Shown in pieces: positions 19,731-29,948 of a stretch of 64,000 nt of DNA (positions are counted from its first letter, which is position 1; every line of letters begins with the position of its first letter). The DNA comes from an uncultured Rickettsiales bacterium (lineage in GTDB: Bacteria > Pseudomonadota > Alphaproteobacteria > Micavibrionales > GCA-2720935), in the NCBI GenBank assembly GCA_950054255.1, contig CATLOR010000001.1, positions 647,589 through 711,588 on the forward strand, read 5' to 3'. The notes beneath the pieces are model-generated. The model was not told the origin of the DNA. It made no database searches and saw only the letters and a list, made by a program, of their open reading frames with translations. Position numbers and translations under genes: made by a program.

Positions 19731-20213
19731 ATGAAAAAAAATCTTTGTATCGTATTTTGTCTTATTTTTCCAGTGTTTTTTTGCCTTATGGGGCGAAATG
19801 CACAGGCGGAGCCTCCCTTTAAGACATACTATGTGTCACTGATCTCAGATGAATCTCATATGAGAACGGGGCCAGGATATCGCTATCCAATTGAATGGTT
19901 ATATACAAGACAGCACATGCCTTTTCTCGTAATCGATTCTTTTGATCATTGGCGTCAGGTCAAAGATTACAAAGGGACAATCGGGTGGTTTCATAAGAAA
20001 TTACTTTCAACCCGTAAAACAGCGATCGTTATTCGTGATAAAGCAATTCTACGTAAGAGAGCAACGCTTGACTCTGAGCCGTTGGCTGAAACTGAAAAAG
20101 GTGTCGTTGCATTTGTTGAGGAATGTTCGAATAAATGGTGCTATCTAAGCTTTTCCGGAACGGAAATGGAAGGCTGGCTTTATGAAGGGGATTTATGGGG
20201 AGCGCTTAATTAA
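19731..20213 (+). CDS. Secreted SH3-like domain protein
   Basis: Signal peptide; SLISDESHMRTGPGYRYPIEWLYTRQHMPFLVIDSFDHWRQVKDYKGTIGWFHKKLL. Confidence 0.82.
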   Translation: MKKNLCIVFCLIFPVFFCLMGRNAQAEPPFKTYYVSLISDESHMRTGPGYRYPIEWLYTRQHMPFLVIDSFDHWRQVKDYKGTIGWFHKKLLSTRKTAIVIRDKAILRKRATLDSEPLAETEKGVVAFVEECSNKWCYLSFSGTEMEGWLYEGDLWGALN

Positions 20214-20719
20214 AAGCCTCTTGTTGCTTTTAAAAGCTGTTCGCTATTAATTTTAGGAGAACGTCCACCGTCACCAACACGATCAGCAAAACGACCTCTT
20301 TCTTCAAAGGCGATTTGTTCTAATTCTTCAAAATCAGGAAGTAAGTCTTTCTCAAGTTCTTGTGCAACAAGTGTAAAAAAGCGCAAAGATTTATTGCCCC
20401 AGTCATAAATGGAACTACCAGCTTTATCTTCTTGGTTTACAACGGCGCGTTGGATCGAAAAATCACCTTGTTGTTGCTTAACAGCCTTAATATAACCAAC
20501 TTGATTAATCATAGGCATATTGGCGCGTGGTTGGTCGTAGGAAATAATGATTTGAGCTTCAATGGCTTCAATGTCATCGGCATAGCCATCTAGGCGAACT
20601 TCTGCGGAACAATTTGCGCCCATTTCTTCGCTATAGACAGACCATTGCTCTGTGTCATATGTCGTTAGATTTCTAAAGACATATAGCTTTGATAACAGCT
20701 CTGCTAGCTCTAATCTCAT
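20210..20719 (-). CDS. Hypothetical protein
   Basis: 169-aa ORF, convergent with the SH3 gene (4-bp overlap of 3' ends). Confidence 0.6.
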   Translation of the reverse strand: MRLELAELLSKLYVFRNLTTYDTEQWSVYSEEMGANCSAEVRLDGYADDIEAIEAQIIISYDQPRANMPMINQVGYIKAVKQQQGDFSIQRAVVNQEDKAGSSIYDWGNKSLRFFTLVAQELEKDLLPDFEELEQIAFEERGRFADRVGDGGRSPKINSEQLLKATRGF

Positions 20720-20847
20720 ATTCGTTCCTTGTTGATATTATTCTCTCTATTAGCATCGCTTAAAAACCAATTTTATTCAATGATTTTATTGGTTTAATAT
20801 GTTTTAATGCATGTGCTAGTTAAAGTTATACTATAAAGAGGTTAAAA

Positions 20848-21534
20848 ATGAATTACGAGATAAAAGGAGGCGATGCTTTTCCTTTGTTAAAAGTTAGTTT
20901 AAGCCAAGGAGAAGCACTCAAGGCAGAATCAAATTCTATGGTTACAATGTCTGGTAATCTTGAAATTGAGGGTAAGTTTGATGGCGGTTTAGGAAAAGCG
21001 ATTGCCCGTAAACTTGCCGGTGAAAGTGCTTTTTTGCAAAAAATTTCAGCAGAAAAAGGAGCTGGGGTTGTTCATTTAGGCACTTTTTTGCCTGGATCCA
21101 TTAAGAATGTAGAATTAAAAGGATCAACATTACAAGTTCAGCAAGGAAGCTTTTTAGCTGCGGATACAGAGATTGATGTTTCTGCGAAAGTACAATCTTT
21201 GAGTAAAATGATTTTTGGTGGAGAGGGAATTTTCTCGGTCAAGTTATCAGGAATAGGAAATGTTTTTTTATCAAGTTATGGCGGTATAGAAGAGTTTACC
21301 TTATCTGAGGGCGAAGATTTGATTGTTGATAATGGACATCTTGTCGCTTGGGACGATCATTTAAACTATGAAATAAAAAAAGGAAGTGGACGTGGTTGGT
21401 TTTCATCACTTACTTCTGGAGAAGTCCTTGTTCTTCATTTTAAAGGACCAGGGCGTGTGTGGGTTCAGTCACGCAATATAAAAGATTTTAGAAATTGGAT
21501 ATTATCTTTCTTGCCTAAACCACAAAGAGGATAG
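20848..21534 (+). CDS. AIM24 / TIGR00266 family protein
   Basis: MNYEIKGGDAFPLLKVSLSQGEALKAESNSMVTMSGNLEIE; FLPGSIKNVELKGSTLQVQQGSFLAADTEIDVS. Confidence 0.85.
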   Translation: MNYEIKGGDAFPLLKVSLSQGEALKAESNSMVTMSGNLEIEGKFDGGLGKAIARKLAGESAFLQKISAEKGAGVVHLGTFLPGSIKNVELKGSTLQVQQGSFLAADTEIDVSAKVQSLSKMIFGGEGIFSVKLSGIGNVFLSSYGGIEEFTLSEGEDLIVDNGHLVAWDDHLNYEIKKGSGRGWFSSLTSGEVLVLHFKGPGRVWVQSRNIKDFRNWILSFLPKPQRG

Positions 21535-21605
21535 TATAGTACTCATAGAACAAATCGCATTCATGCATGCATATCACAAACTAAGTATAAGTTAGAGAGA
21601 GATTT

Positions 21606-22178
21606 ATGGAGTCTAGTACATTAGTTATTGTTTTTGGCGTTGGGATTGCTGTGTTAGCAGTCATCATGGTTTGGGGGTTTTCAACTGTTCGTAAATCAGT
21701 TGATCGCCAAGCGTTATTTGAACGCCGTCGTCATCGTATATTAGTCGGGCGTGAGCGCGCCGTTTTGGCTGCTTCTGTTATTGGTGAGTTGAATGACAAT
21801 AAAAATAAATGTCAGGCTTTTATTACGATTTATTCTGAGATGCTGAAAAGCTTACGCGATGAAACAAGAAAGCCTGCATATCAACAAACAGGTGACTTTA
21901 TTCACAAAACACCTGCTCTAAGCCGTACAGTATATGATAGTAACCTTGTTAATATGAGCTCGTTAGATGCTGATGTCTCTTCTCGTCTTGCAGAAGTGTA
22001 TTCAAGTGTTGAAGCAGATCCTGAATATTTATCATTAGAGCCAGACATGCCAATTGATACAGCGATTCGTATGGTGGAAATGGTTGTGAAGAATGCAGAA
22101 AATCAATTAGATGTGATGGATAAAGTAATCCCATCTCTTGAAGTCGCTGTTAGAAATGCTCCGCGCGTTTCTCTTTAA
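21606..22178 (+). CDS. Hypothetical single-TM membrane protein
   Basis: 190 aa, N-terminal TM segment (LVIVFGVGIAVLAVIMVWGF), then basic and helical regions. Confidence 0.6.
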   Translation: MESSTLVIVFGVGIAVLAVIMVWGFSTVRKSVDRQALFERRRHRILVGRERAVLAASVIGELNDNKNKCQAFITIYSEMLKSLRDETRKPAYQQTGDFIHKTPALSRTVYDSNLVNMSSLDADVSSRLAEVYSSVEADPEYLSLEPDMPIDTAIRMVEMVVKNAENQLDVMDKVIPSLEVAVRNAPRVSL

Positions 22179-22189
22179 GAAAATCCATT

Positions 22190-22226
22190 AAAAAAAAGCC
22201 CCGCATTTTTTAGCGGGGCTTTTTTT
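22190..22226. terminator. Bidirectional Rho-independent terminator
   Basis: aaaaaaagccccgcattttttagcggggctttttt between convergent genes. Confidence 0.85.
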
Positions 22227-22237
22227 ATACTTATTTT

Positions 22238-22897
22238 TTAAAAGGCGCCTGATGGAATTTGGTAAATATCAGGTTTATCTGAACTGTGTTGATAAGAGAG
22301 TTTTAGCGTAAGAGGTTTTGTTTTTGCCTCTGTTTCTTTGCCTTGCTCTTTTAATCCTTCGACGAGAAGCAATAAGAGATCATTGTCTGCATCTTCAGCT
22401 CTAAATAAGATTAATGTATCAGGAGCTGTTTTAACGCCTGTTACAACATTTTTAAAATCGTAAGGTTGGCTGAGGAAATAGTTTTGTAAACTACCACCAA
22501 TACCTAATATTTTTTCAGCTGTTAAATCAGTTTCTTGGCTTTCTTGCCATGTGACATTGACTTGGATCAATGCCTCAGAATTATAGCCAAAAATATAAGA
22601 TACATGACCTTCGCCTGTATCAGGGAGTAAGTCATTGACCTTGACGGATAAGCTTTGGGTACGTGTGATAAGGTTTTTGCCAGATTCAATTTGATCATTA
22701 TTCAAATTAAAATCTTTTTTAATCGCATCACGTACTTGCTTTTGTGTCATGCCAAATTGCGCTGAACGATAACCATCGACATCTTTGCCCTGAGGTTTTG
22801 TCGCATAAGCAGGGGCGGTCAAAAGACCGCCCAAGAATGCTGTTGCCATTAAGGCTGATTTAAATTTATTTTTTTGCATCTTTTTGTGTTTCATCAA
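22238..22897 (-). CDS. Hypothetical secreted protein
   Basis: 219 aa with signal peptide (FKSALMATAFLGGLLTAPAYA); RSAQFGMTQKQVRDAIKKDF. Confidence 0.65.
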   Translation of the reverse strand: MMKHKKMQKNKFKSALMATAFLGGLLTAPAYATKPQGKDVDGYRSAQFGMTQKQVRDAIKKDFNLNNDQIESGKNLITRTQSLSVKVNDLLPDTGEGHVSYIFGYNSEALIQVNVTWQESQETDLTAEKILGIGGSLQNYFLSQPYDFKNVVTGVKTAPDTLILFRAEDADNDLLLLLVEGLKEQGKETEAKTKPLTLKLSYQHSSDKPDIYQIPSGAF

Positions 22898-23621
22898 AAA
22901 GTGTCTGCCAATTGTTCATAGAGAAAAGTTGAGCATAAACAAGTGCAAGAGTGCCTGTTTTCTTTAATTCTAAGAATTTCTCATCAGAGAGCTCATTCAT
23001 TTTCTTTTCATCAATTGTATATAATTGATTGAAACCAAGATTTCTTAAAAGTGCGTGATTAAATGGTGATAAAAGGTCAAGCTCTTTTAATTTTTCACAA
23101 AAGCTATTTGTTTGAAGGCTTGCTTGGTGGTAAGACTTACAAAATTCAAGTGCTTCTTTTGTTGTTTCACTCATTTCTTCGCCATCAAAGAGTGGCTTTT
23201 TGTTGTTTTTAACTAACACATCTTTGTTATCATCAACACACAGAATAAGACGATCATTTTCTTTGTCTTCACTCATGATGAAAGGATAGCGACGTGCGTA
23301 AGCAGGAACATATACTTTTTCTTCCCATTCACCTTTTTTATTCACAAAAAGGTTTTGATTAGGCTGTAAGCCCAAAAATACCGCAGGTGTTGTTTTTTCT
23401 TCACCAATGAAAATAATAGGGTAATGCTTCATTAAGAATGTGAACTCAATCGCATTAACAGGAAGCGCGATCTGTTCTTTAGCAAATCCAAAGTTTAATT
23501 TTGGATCAACTGACATTTCACCATGAATTGATTTATCTAAAAACACTGGGTTTTGATAAAAAATTGGATTTGATGGTTGTTTGTCGTCTGATTTTTGATC
23601 TTTCTTTGATGCCATGATCAT
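22866..23621 (-). CDS. SapC family protein
   Basis: NPVFLDKSIHGEMSVDPKLNFGFAKEQIALPVNAIEFTFLMKHYPIIFIGE...FLGLQPNQNLFVNKKGEWEEKVYVPAYARRYPF, typical of SapC. Confidence 0.85.
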   Translation of the reverse strand: MIMASKKDQKSDDKQPSNPIFYQNPVFLDKSIHGEMSVDPKLNFGFAKEQIALPVNAIEFTFLMKHYPIIFIGEEKTTPAVFLGLQPNQNLFVNKKGEWEEKVYVPAYARRYPFIMSEDKENDRLILCVDDNKDVLVKNNKKPLFDGEEMSETTKEALEFCKSYHQASLQTNSFCEKLKELDLLSPFNHALLRNLGFNQLYTIDEKKMNELSDEKFLELKKTGTLALVYAQLFSMNNWQTLFDETQKDAKK

Positions 23622-23689
23622 GCTCCTCTATTTTAAATCACGAAAAGTGGTTCTGATATGAACCCGCTAGAAATGGTAAAGCAATTGTT

Positions 23690-23704
23690 TTAACAAGACG
23701 TTAA
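23690..23704. promoter_or_regulatory. CtrA-like full site TTAA-N7-TTAA upstream of the SapC-family gene
   Basis: ttaacaagacgttaa read directly; about 70 bp upstream of the minus-strand start at 23621. Motif match only. Confidence 0.35.
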
Positions 23705-23753
23705 AAGCGAAATATACTTACTGCTTATAGAATGGGCAATTTTAACTTATATA

Positions 23754-25112
23754 TCAAGTGTTTTCTTGTTTTTGTGCTGCTTGTTCACCATCTTGAAGTT
23801 CGAGGATGAAATTCTGCGGCAAGTCTTTTTTATGGGTGATAACAGCCCCATTCTCATCTTTGATAACAGAATAGCCTCTTTTTAAAATAGATTTGAAAGA
23901 CAGTGTTTCTAAAAGTTGTGATAGTCCTTCTAATCTTTTATCTTGGCGCTCAACAAAGGTTGAATAGCTTGTATCAAGACGTAAAGCAATAGGGCTTAAC
24001 CGTGTCTGAGCTATGGACATAGAATGCCTAGGATGAGGAAGACGCGACGACCAAGAATCGAGTTGTTGAGACCTTAATTGATATGCAGATTTAAGTCCTG
24101 TTGAGAGTTTGTGATCAAGGTGATCTAGTTTTTGCGCTTGCATATCATAAAGGCGCTGAGGGTGCGGTAAAGCTCTAGCTATGGTTGCAACATGCTGTGA
24201 TTTATGTGTGATCTGCGTTGTTAAGCTGCTGTTTAAGCGTGCCTCTTTATTTAAAAGCTCTGTTAAAAGCTCTTGCCGGACAGGGACAGCTTTTTCTGCG
24301 GCGCCTGTTGGTGTCGGCGCGCGTAAATCAGCCGCGTAATCAATTAAAGTTGTATCTGTTTCATGACCAACAGCGCTGATAATGGGAGTAGAGCAATTCG
24401 CAACAGCGCGCACGACGTTTTCTTCTTGGAAGGGCATTAAATCTTCGAAAGAACCGCCCCCACGTGCCACAATTAAGACATCAGGGCGATGATCTTCATC
24501 AAGAGCATCAAAACCATTAATAGCGTTTGTAATTTGATCTGAAGCACCTTGCCCTTGGACCATAACAGGCCAAAGGAGGACTTCTACAGGAAAGCGTTCT
24601 TCAAGGCGGTGTAAAATATCACGTATGACGGCACCAGTAGGAGATGTGATAACGCCGATTTTACGGGGAAGAAAAGGAATAGCTTTTTTGCGCTCTGTTG
24701 CAAATAACCCTTCCTCAGCGAGGCGCTTTCTGCGGTCTTCAATCATTTTCATGATAGCACCTTGCCCTGCAATTTGAAGGTCTTCTGCTATAAGCTGATA
24801 ATTTGAACGTCCCGGATAGGTTGTCAATCGTCCTGTGGCGATTACTTCGACACCTTCTTCTGGTCTAAAGCTGAGCTTTGATACGGTCGTCTTCCACAAG
24901 ATCATATTTAAGACAGATTGATCATCTTTGAGGTCTGTATATAAATGCCCTGATTTTGCAATCGTCACGCGTGAGAGCTCGCCACGAACACGGACATGAG
25001 AAAAGCGGTCTTCGACACTCCGTTTTAGAGCATGGCTAATTTCACTCACAGAAAATTCAGGCACATTGTTCGGAGCGGGTTCAGGATTGGAAAAAAGATC
25101 ATTTGGGCTCAT
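23754..25112 (-). CDS. xseA: Exodeoxyribonuclease VII large subunit
   Basis: EFSVSEISHALKRSVEDRFSHVRVRGELSRV; IGVITSPTGAVIRDILHRLEERFPVEVLLWPV; VGHETDTTLIDYAADLRAPTPTGAAE. Confidence 0.96.
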   Translation of the reverse strand: MSPNDLFSNPEPAPNNVPEFSVSEISHALKRSVEDRFSHVRVRGELSRVTIAKSGHLYTDLKDDQSVLNMILWKTTVSKLSFRPEEGVEVIATGRLTTYPGRSNYQLIAEDLQIAGQGAIMKMIEDRRKRLAEEGLFATERKKAIPFLPRKIGVITSPTGAVIRDILHRLEERFPVEVLLWPVMVQGQGASDQITNAINGFDALDEDHRPDVLIVARGGGSFEDLMPFQEENVVRAVANCSTPIISAVGHETDTTLIDYAADLRAPTPTGAAEKAVPVRQELLTELLNKEARLNSSLTTQITHKSQHVATIARALPHPQRLYDMQAQKLDHLDHKLSTGLKSAYQLRSQQLDSWSSRLPHPRHSMSIAQTRLSPIALRLDTSYSTFVERQDKRLEGLSQLLETLSFKSILKRGYSVIKDENGAVITHKKDLPQNFILELQDGEQAAQKQENT

Positions 25113-25118
25113 TGTGTC

Positions 25119-25577
25119 TTATCTTCTTTCCTTAAAAAATTGTTTTAGTAAATTTGCAGACTCTTGTTCGAATGTATTCATGTGAACCACATTTATTTTG
25201 TGATGACAGGTTGGTTGTTCGAAAAAAGTGACGCCATTAAACACTGCGCCTCCTTTTGGGTCAAGGGCTGCGATATATAAATTTTGAATACGAGCATGAG
25301 CAATTGCCCCCGCGCACATTGTACAAGGTTCAAGCGTTACATATAAATCACACTGAGATAAGCGTTTATTTTGGATATGTGCAAAGGCTTTTTCTAAGGC
25401 TAAGATTTCAGCATGCTGTGTTGCGTTTTTATTGGTTTCCACTAAATTGTGGGTTGTGGCGATAAGTTCGCCTTCATAAACCAAGACCGCACCAATAGGG
25501 ACCTCCCCTTTTGAGTAAGCGAGTCTTGCCTCTTGCATCGCGCGTTCCATAAAGCTATTGTGCTGTGTGTCAATCAT
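25119..25577 (-). CDS. tadA: tRNA-specific adenosine deaminase
   Basis: MERAMQEARLAYSKGEVPIGAVLV; NATQHAEILAL; LYVTLEPCTMCAGAIAHARI. Start placed at MIDTQHNS; the ORF track extends to 25616. Confidence 0.93.
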   Translation of the reverse strand: MIDTQHNSFMERAMQEARLAYSKGEVPIGAVLVYEGELIATTHNLVETNKNATQHAEILALEKAFAHIQNKRLSQCDLYVTLEPCTMCAGAIAHARIQNLYIAALDPKGGAVFNGVTFFEQPTCHHKINVVHMNTFEQESANLLKQFFKERR

Positions 25578-25602
25578 CTTACAAGAAGAGTAAAAACGTC
25601 TG

Positions 25603-26370
25603 ATGGATAAAAGCAATAAAAAAAATGAAAAAGGTCAAAGAATTGCCAAAGTAATGGCACGTGCAGGTGTCTGTTCCAGACGTGAAGCAGAGCGTTGGAT
25701 CGCTGATGGGCGTGTGCGTTTAAATGGCAAGATATTAGAAACTCCTGCAACATTAGTGACAAATGAAGATAGAATTGTTGTTGATGATAAAGTGATTGCC
25801 CATGGTTCTCGTCAAGAAGAAACACGTTTATGGCGTTATTATAAGCCAGATGGGTTGGTTACAACTCATAAAGATGAGAAGGGGCGGGAAACGGTTTTTG
25901 ACGCTTTGCCTGAAGAGATGCCTCGTGTGATCTCAGTTGGGCGTTTGGATTTAACAACAGAAGGATTACTTCTTCTGACCAATGATGGCGCTTTGTCGCG
26001 TTATTTAGAACTTCCTTCAACAGGATGGAAACGTCGTTATCGTGTTCGTGTCTTTGGGGACATTAATGAACAAGCCTTACAAGCGTTAAAAGACGGTATT
26101 ACGGTTGATGGCGTTCGCTATGGAGAAATTGATGTGGTTTTTGAACGCCAACAGGGTAGTAATTCATGGCTTTCTGTTTCTTTGAAAGAAGGAAAAAACA
26201 GAGAGATCCGTCGTGTCATGGAGCATCTTAACTTAAAAGTGAATAGATTGATCCGCGTTTCTTATGGTCCTTTCCAATTAGGAAACATGAAAAAAGGCGA
26301 GGTAGATGAGATTACTGGAAAAGTGTTAAAGGAACAATTAGCAAGTTTTTTTAAAGAACAAAATAAATGA
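25603..26370 (+). CDS. rluB: Pseudouridine synthase, RsuA/RluB family
   Basis: [64 protein letters not shown]. Confidence 0.88.
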   Translation: MDKSNKKNEKGQRIAKVMARAGVCSRREAERWIADGRVRLNGKILETPATLVTNEDRIVVDDKVIAHGSRQEETRLWRYYKPDGLVTTHKDEKGRETVFDALPEEMPRVISVGRLDLTTEGLLLLTNDGALSRYLELPSTGWKRRYRVRVFGDINEQALQALKDGITVDGVRYGEIDVVFERQQGSNSWLSVSLKEGKNREIRRVMEHLNLKVNRLIRVSYGPFQLGNMKKGEVDEITGKVLKEQLASFFKEQNK

Positions 26371-26924
26371 GAATAACGAGCGGTGATCTAAGAGGGCGCG
26401 TTTTAAAAGCTCCCGAAGGGTCAAATACTAGACCAACCACAGATAAAGTGCGCCAAGCGCTCTTTAATATGATGCGTGCGCGCTTAGATAGCGATTTTGA
26501 TAATGTTGTTGTCTTGGACGCATTTGCGGGTTCTGGAGCCTTAGGGTTTGAAGCTTTATCAAATGGAGCTCATCATGTTGTTTTCTTTGATAAAGATTAT
26601 CAAGCCTTAACGACGATAAAAGAGAATGCAGCGCTTTTGAAATGTACAGAAAGATGTCGTTTTAAAAAAAATGATATTACACGCTATGACTTCTCAAAGG
26701 CAGACGGTTCGTTTGGGCTTGTATTCTTAGATCCTCCCTATGGTCAAGGCTTAGTTGTAAAAACACTTGATCATTTGCATGAGGCACATGTTCTCCAACA
26801 GGATGCATTGGTTGTTATAGAAATGGATGCAGGCCAAGAGGAAGTGTTACCAGACTATATTCATGAACTATCCGTAAAACAATATGGGCGTATTTCTCTT
26901 AAATTATGCCGTTACCAAAGATAG
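26367..26924 (+). CDS. rsmD: 16S rRNA (guanine966-N2)-methyltransferase RsmD
   Basis: [36 protein letters not shown]-type start; [27 protein letters not shown]. Confidence 0.94.
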   Translation: MRITSGDLRGRVLKAPEGSNTRPTTDKVRQALFNMMRARLDSDFDNVVVLDAFAGSGALGFEALSNGAHHVVFFDKDYQALTTIKENAALLKCTERCRFKKNDITRYDFSKADGSFGLVFLDPPYGQGLVVKTLDHLHEAHVLQQDALVVIEMDAGQEEVLPDYIHELSVKQYGRISLKLCRYQR

Positions 26925-27712
26925 ACATAGGCGAGTATCCCGCCTCCTAATAAAATGCGATAGACCATAAAGCCAAAGAAGGTAAATTGTTTGGCAAAAC
27001 GCATGAGCGCCCAAATGGAGATATAAGCAGCTACAAAAGAGAGGCCGATGGCGATGAAGGCATCTTGTTGGAAAATTAAATTATCTGTTTTGTATAGATC
27101 GTAAAAGCCAAGGATAGAGGCTCCTAAAATAGTCGGGATTCCTAATAATAAAGCGAAACGACTTGCTTCAACTCTGTTCAATTTTAAAAAACGCGCGGCT
27201 GTAATTGTTATCCCAGAACGGCTTGTACCAGGAATAAGCGCTAAAATTTGCATCAAGCCAATAAAGAGAGCTGATTTTAGTGTTAAGTCTTTCGTCGTTT
27301 TTGATGTTTCATAAGCAGAGTCACTCCACCCTAGTAAAAGGCCAAAGATAAGTGTGCTCCAACCAATGATTTCGATGGCTCTAAGCCCATTTGGTAAATA
27401 TTCATGCATGATAAATCCAGCGAAAATAACGGGACAAGTTGCAATCAGAATAAGTATAAAGAGGTGTCTATCTGCGCTTTTTTTACCGCGTAAAAAATCA
27501 ATACCACCGATCGCTAAAGCGAAAGTATCACGGAAAAAATAGGCGATCACGGCTAATAATGTCCCAAAATGAACCGCGATATCAATCATCAATCCTTGAT
27601 CTTGCTCATTTAAAAGATGAGGTAATAAAACAAGATGCCCACTAGAGCTCACGGGTAGAAATTCTGTGATCCCTTGGATAAGGGCTATAAGAGTAATATA
27701 TAGTAAACTCAC
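26912..27712 (-). CDS. uppP: Undecaprenyl-diphosphatase
   Basis: LIALIQGITEFLPVSSSGHLVLLPHLL; IPGTSRSGITITAARFL; polytopic. Confidence 0.95.
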   Translation of the reverse strand: MSLLYITLIALIQGITEFLPVSSSGHLVLLPHLLNEQDQGLMIDIAVHFGTLLAVIAYFFRDTFALAIGGIDFLRGKKSADRHLFILILIATCPVIFAGFIMHEYLPNGLRAIEIIGWSTLIFGLLLGWSDSAYETSKTTKDLTLKSALFIGLMQILALIPGTSRSGITITAARFLKLNRVEASRFALLLGIPTILGASILGFYDLYKTDNLIFQQDAFIAIGLSFVAAYISIWALMRFAKQFTFFGFMVYRILLGGGILAYVYLW

Positions 27713-27857
27713 GATATAAACGGTCTTTTCTGTAAAACTAAAATAACTTTGCTTTACGCTACTGATTCAGATATCATTTTTCAATCGAAATATGTAAGTC
27801 ACTCTTACAGTTAGTTCCTAATAATAAAAAAATAAGACTATTTCGGAGGAAATCGCT

Positions 27858-29516
27858 ATTTCTGCAACGACCCTATTATTGATTATGATTGCCGGCATTT
27901 GTTTGCTTTTGTGGGCGGTGGAGTTTGTTAAAAAAGGCATGACAAAAGCATTTGGAATGCGCCTTAATCAAGCTTTAGAGAAAGGAACCACGAATAGAGT
28001 TGCCGCTTTATTTTCGGGAATAGGTGTTACAACTTTATTGCAAAGTGCTAATGCGACAGCTTTGATTGTGTCATCGTTTTCTGGGCATGGAATGATTACC
28101 TTATCAATGGCGCTTGCTGTTATGTTGGGCGCTAATATTGGGACGACACTAGTTGTTCAATTTTTAAGTCTAGACCTTCATTGGCTTATGCCCATTTTGT
28201 TGATTGCTGGTGCAACAATTAAAGCCTTATATGGTGGGAAATCGACAAAAGGAAAATATATTGCGCGTATTTTTTTAGGTCTTGCTCTTCTCTTTATTGG
28301 ATTGAATATGATTGTGTCTGCGCCAGAAGCTTTAAAGCACTCTGATATTATTCGGTCAATTTTTATGCCTTTAGAACAAGATCCCGTTTTCGCGCTTATT
28401 TTAGCCGCCGTTATTACATGGATTTTTCATTCGAGTTTGGCTTTTGTGTTATTGGCTCTTTCTTTCGTGACGGCAGGTATTGTGTCTGAGCAATTAGGGT
28501 TGGTTATGGTGTTGGGCGCAAATATCGGAAGCGCGATCGCACCTCTTGTCTTAACAGCTAATATGGGAACGTCTATTTTTCGTGTGACTTTTGGTAATTT
28601 CTTTATGCGTCTTGTTTTTGCGGCGCTTATTTTGATTCTTATGGAGACACAGATCGGACCACAAATAGAAGCATTTTTTGCTGACCCTCGCGGGATTGTG
28701 AATTTCCATACGGCATTTAACGTTTGTATGGCACTTTTCTTTTTACCTATATTGAGTATTGTAGCGCGCGTCACGAAAACAATTGTTCCTGAAACACAGA
28801 AATTAGCGGATCCTGGCGATCCTTTGTATCTGGATGAAAAACTACTAGAAAACCCCTCTGCAGCGCTTTCAACAGCAGGACGAGAAGTCTTGCGCCTTGG
28901 TGATATGGTGTTGCAAATGTTAGAAGGGACAATGGAAGCTTTCAGGCATCATGATCGTGTTTTAATTAATAAATTGCGAAAAGAAGATGATGCCGTTGAC
29001 CGTCTATATGGTCATATAAAAAGATATTTAGTTTTGTTATCTCGTGATGAATTAAGTGATGATGAAGCTTTTAGGTTTTCGCAAACCTTTACCTTTGCTG
29101 TAAATATGGAGCATATTGGGGATATTATTGAGAAGAATTTACTCGAGTTGGCTGAGAAAAAAGCTGATAAAAGTAGAGAGTTTTCTGAAGAAGGTTTCGA
29201 AGAAATTCAAGACATGCACAAAGTTGTTATTAAAAATCTTAAAGATGCGTGTAATCTCTTTATTTCAAACGATGTGAAGATGGCAAGACGTCTTGTTAAA
29301 GAGAAAAAGAAGTTTAGAGAAGCTGAATTGAAGACAACCAAAAGCCATATGCAACGTATGCGCAAAGGTTTAACCAAGACATTATCGACAAGTTCTATGC
29401 ATATGGATATTGTACGTGATTTTAAGCGGATTAATAGTCACATTGCCGCGACAGCTTATCCACTCTTGGAAAAAGAAGGTGAGGCAAAGCCTTTATTTTC
29501 AACACTTGCCCATTGA
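27858..29516 (+). CDS. Na/Pi cotransporter family protein (NptA/YjbB-like), probable ATT start
   Basis: LLLWAVEFVKKGMTKAFGMRLNQAL; GIGVTTLLQSANATALIVSSF; LGANIGTTL; C-terminal PhoU-like helices. SD cggagga at 27844-27850 lies 7 nt before ATT at 27858; the ORF track uses TTG at 27879. Confidence 0.85.
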   Translation: MSATTLLLIMIAGICLLLWAVEFVKKGMTKAFGMRLNQALEKGTTNRVAALFSGIGVTTLLQSANATALIVSSFSGHGMITLSMALAVMLGANIGTTLVVQFLSLDLHWLMPILLIAGATIKALYGGKSTKGKYIARIFLGLALLFIGLNMIVSAPEALKHSDIIRSIFMPLEQDPVFALILAAVITWIFHSSLAFVLLALSFVTAGIVSEQLGLVMVLGANIGSAIAPLVLTANMGTSIFRVTFGNFFMRLVFAALILILMETQIGPQIEAFFADPRGIVNFHTAFNVCMALFFLPILSIVARVTKTIVPETQKLADPGDPLYLDEKLLENPSAALSTAGREVLRLGDMVLQMLEGTMEAFRHHDRVLINKLRKEDDAVDRLYGHIKRYLVLLSRDELSDDEAFRFSQTFTFAVNMEHIGDIIEKNLLELAEKKADKSREFSEEGFEEIQDMHKVVIKNLKDACNLFISNDVKMARRLVKEKKKFREAELKTTKSHMQRMRKGLTKTLSTSSMHMDIVRDFKRINSHIAATAYPLLEKEGEAKPLFSTLAH

Positions 29517-29948
29517 AAAATAATATGTCTTTAGCGAATCACTATTGTTTATAAAAGAATCGGTTTTTGTATCTTTCTTCTTGTTTGTGATCTTTTTTTG
29601 TAAAAAATAAATCATAATTGATATTAATATTTTTATATTGAGAAATATTATTACTTTTTGCATTTTTCGTTTAAAAAAGTGATTCGTTTGATTGACTCGT
29701 CAAGTATTTTTATAGTACTTTTAAGATGGCTAAGTTGAATGGGAATGGCTTGGGGGGATGTATTTTTGCAGCCCCTTAAGTTTTTTTAAGCCCCTTATTT
29801 TTTTCTCTTATATATTTACTCTGTTTTTTGTCTTTATCTGCACATGATAAAGTAAAGAATCCTTATCACACGGCATTTTCAATAGTGTTTACTTTATGGT
29901 AATAACTTACTGCTATTATTATGGAATAGTGATAGGGGTTACTGTTAA

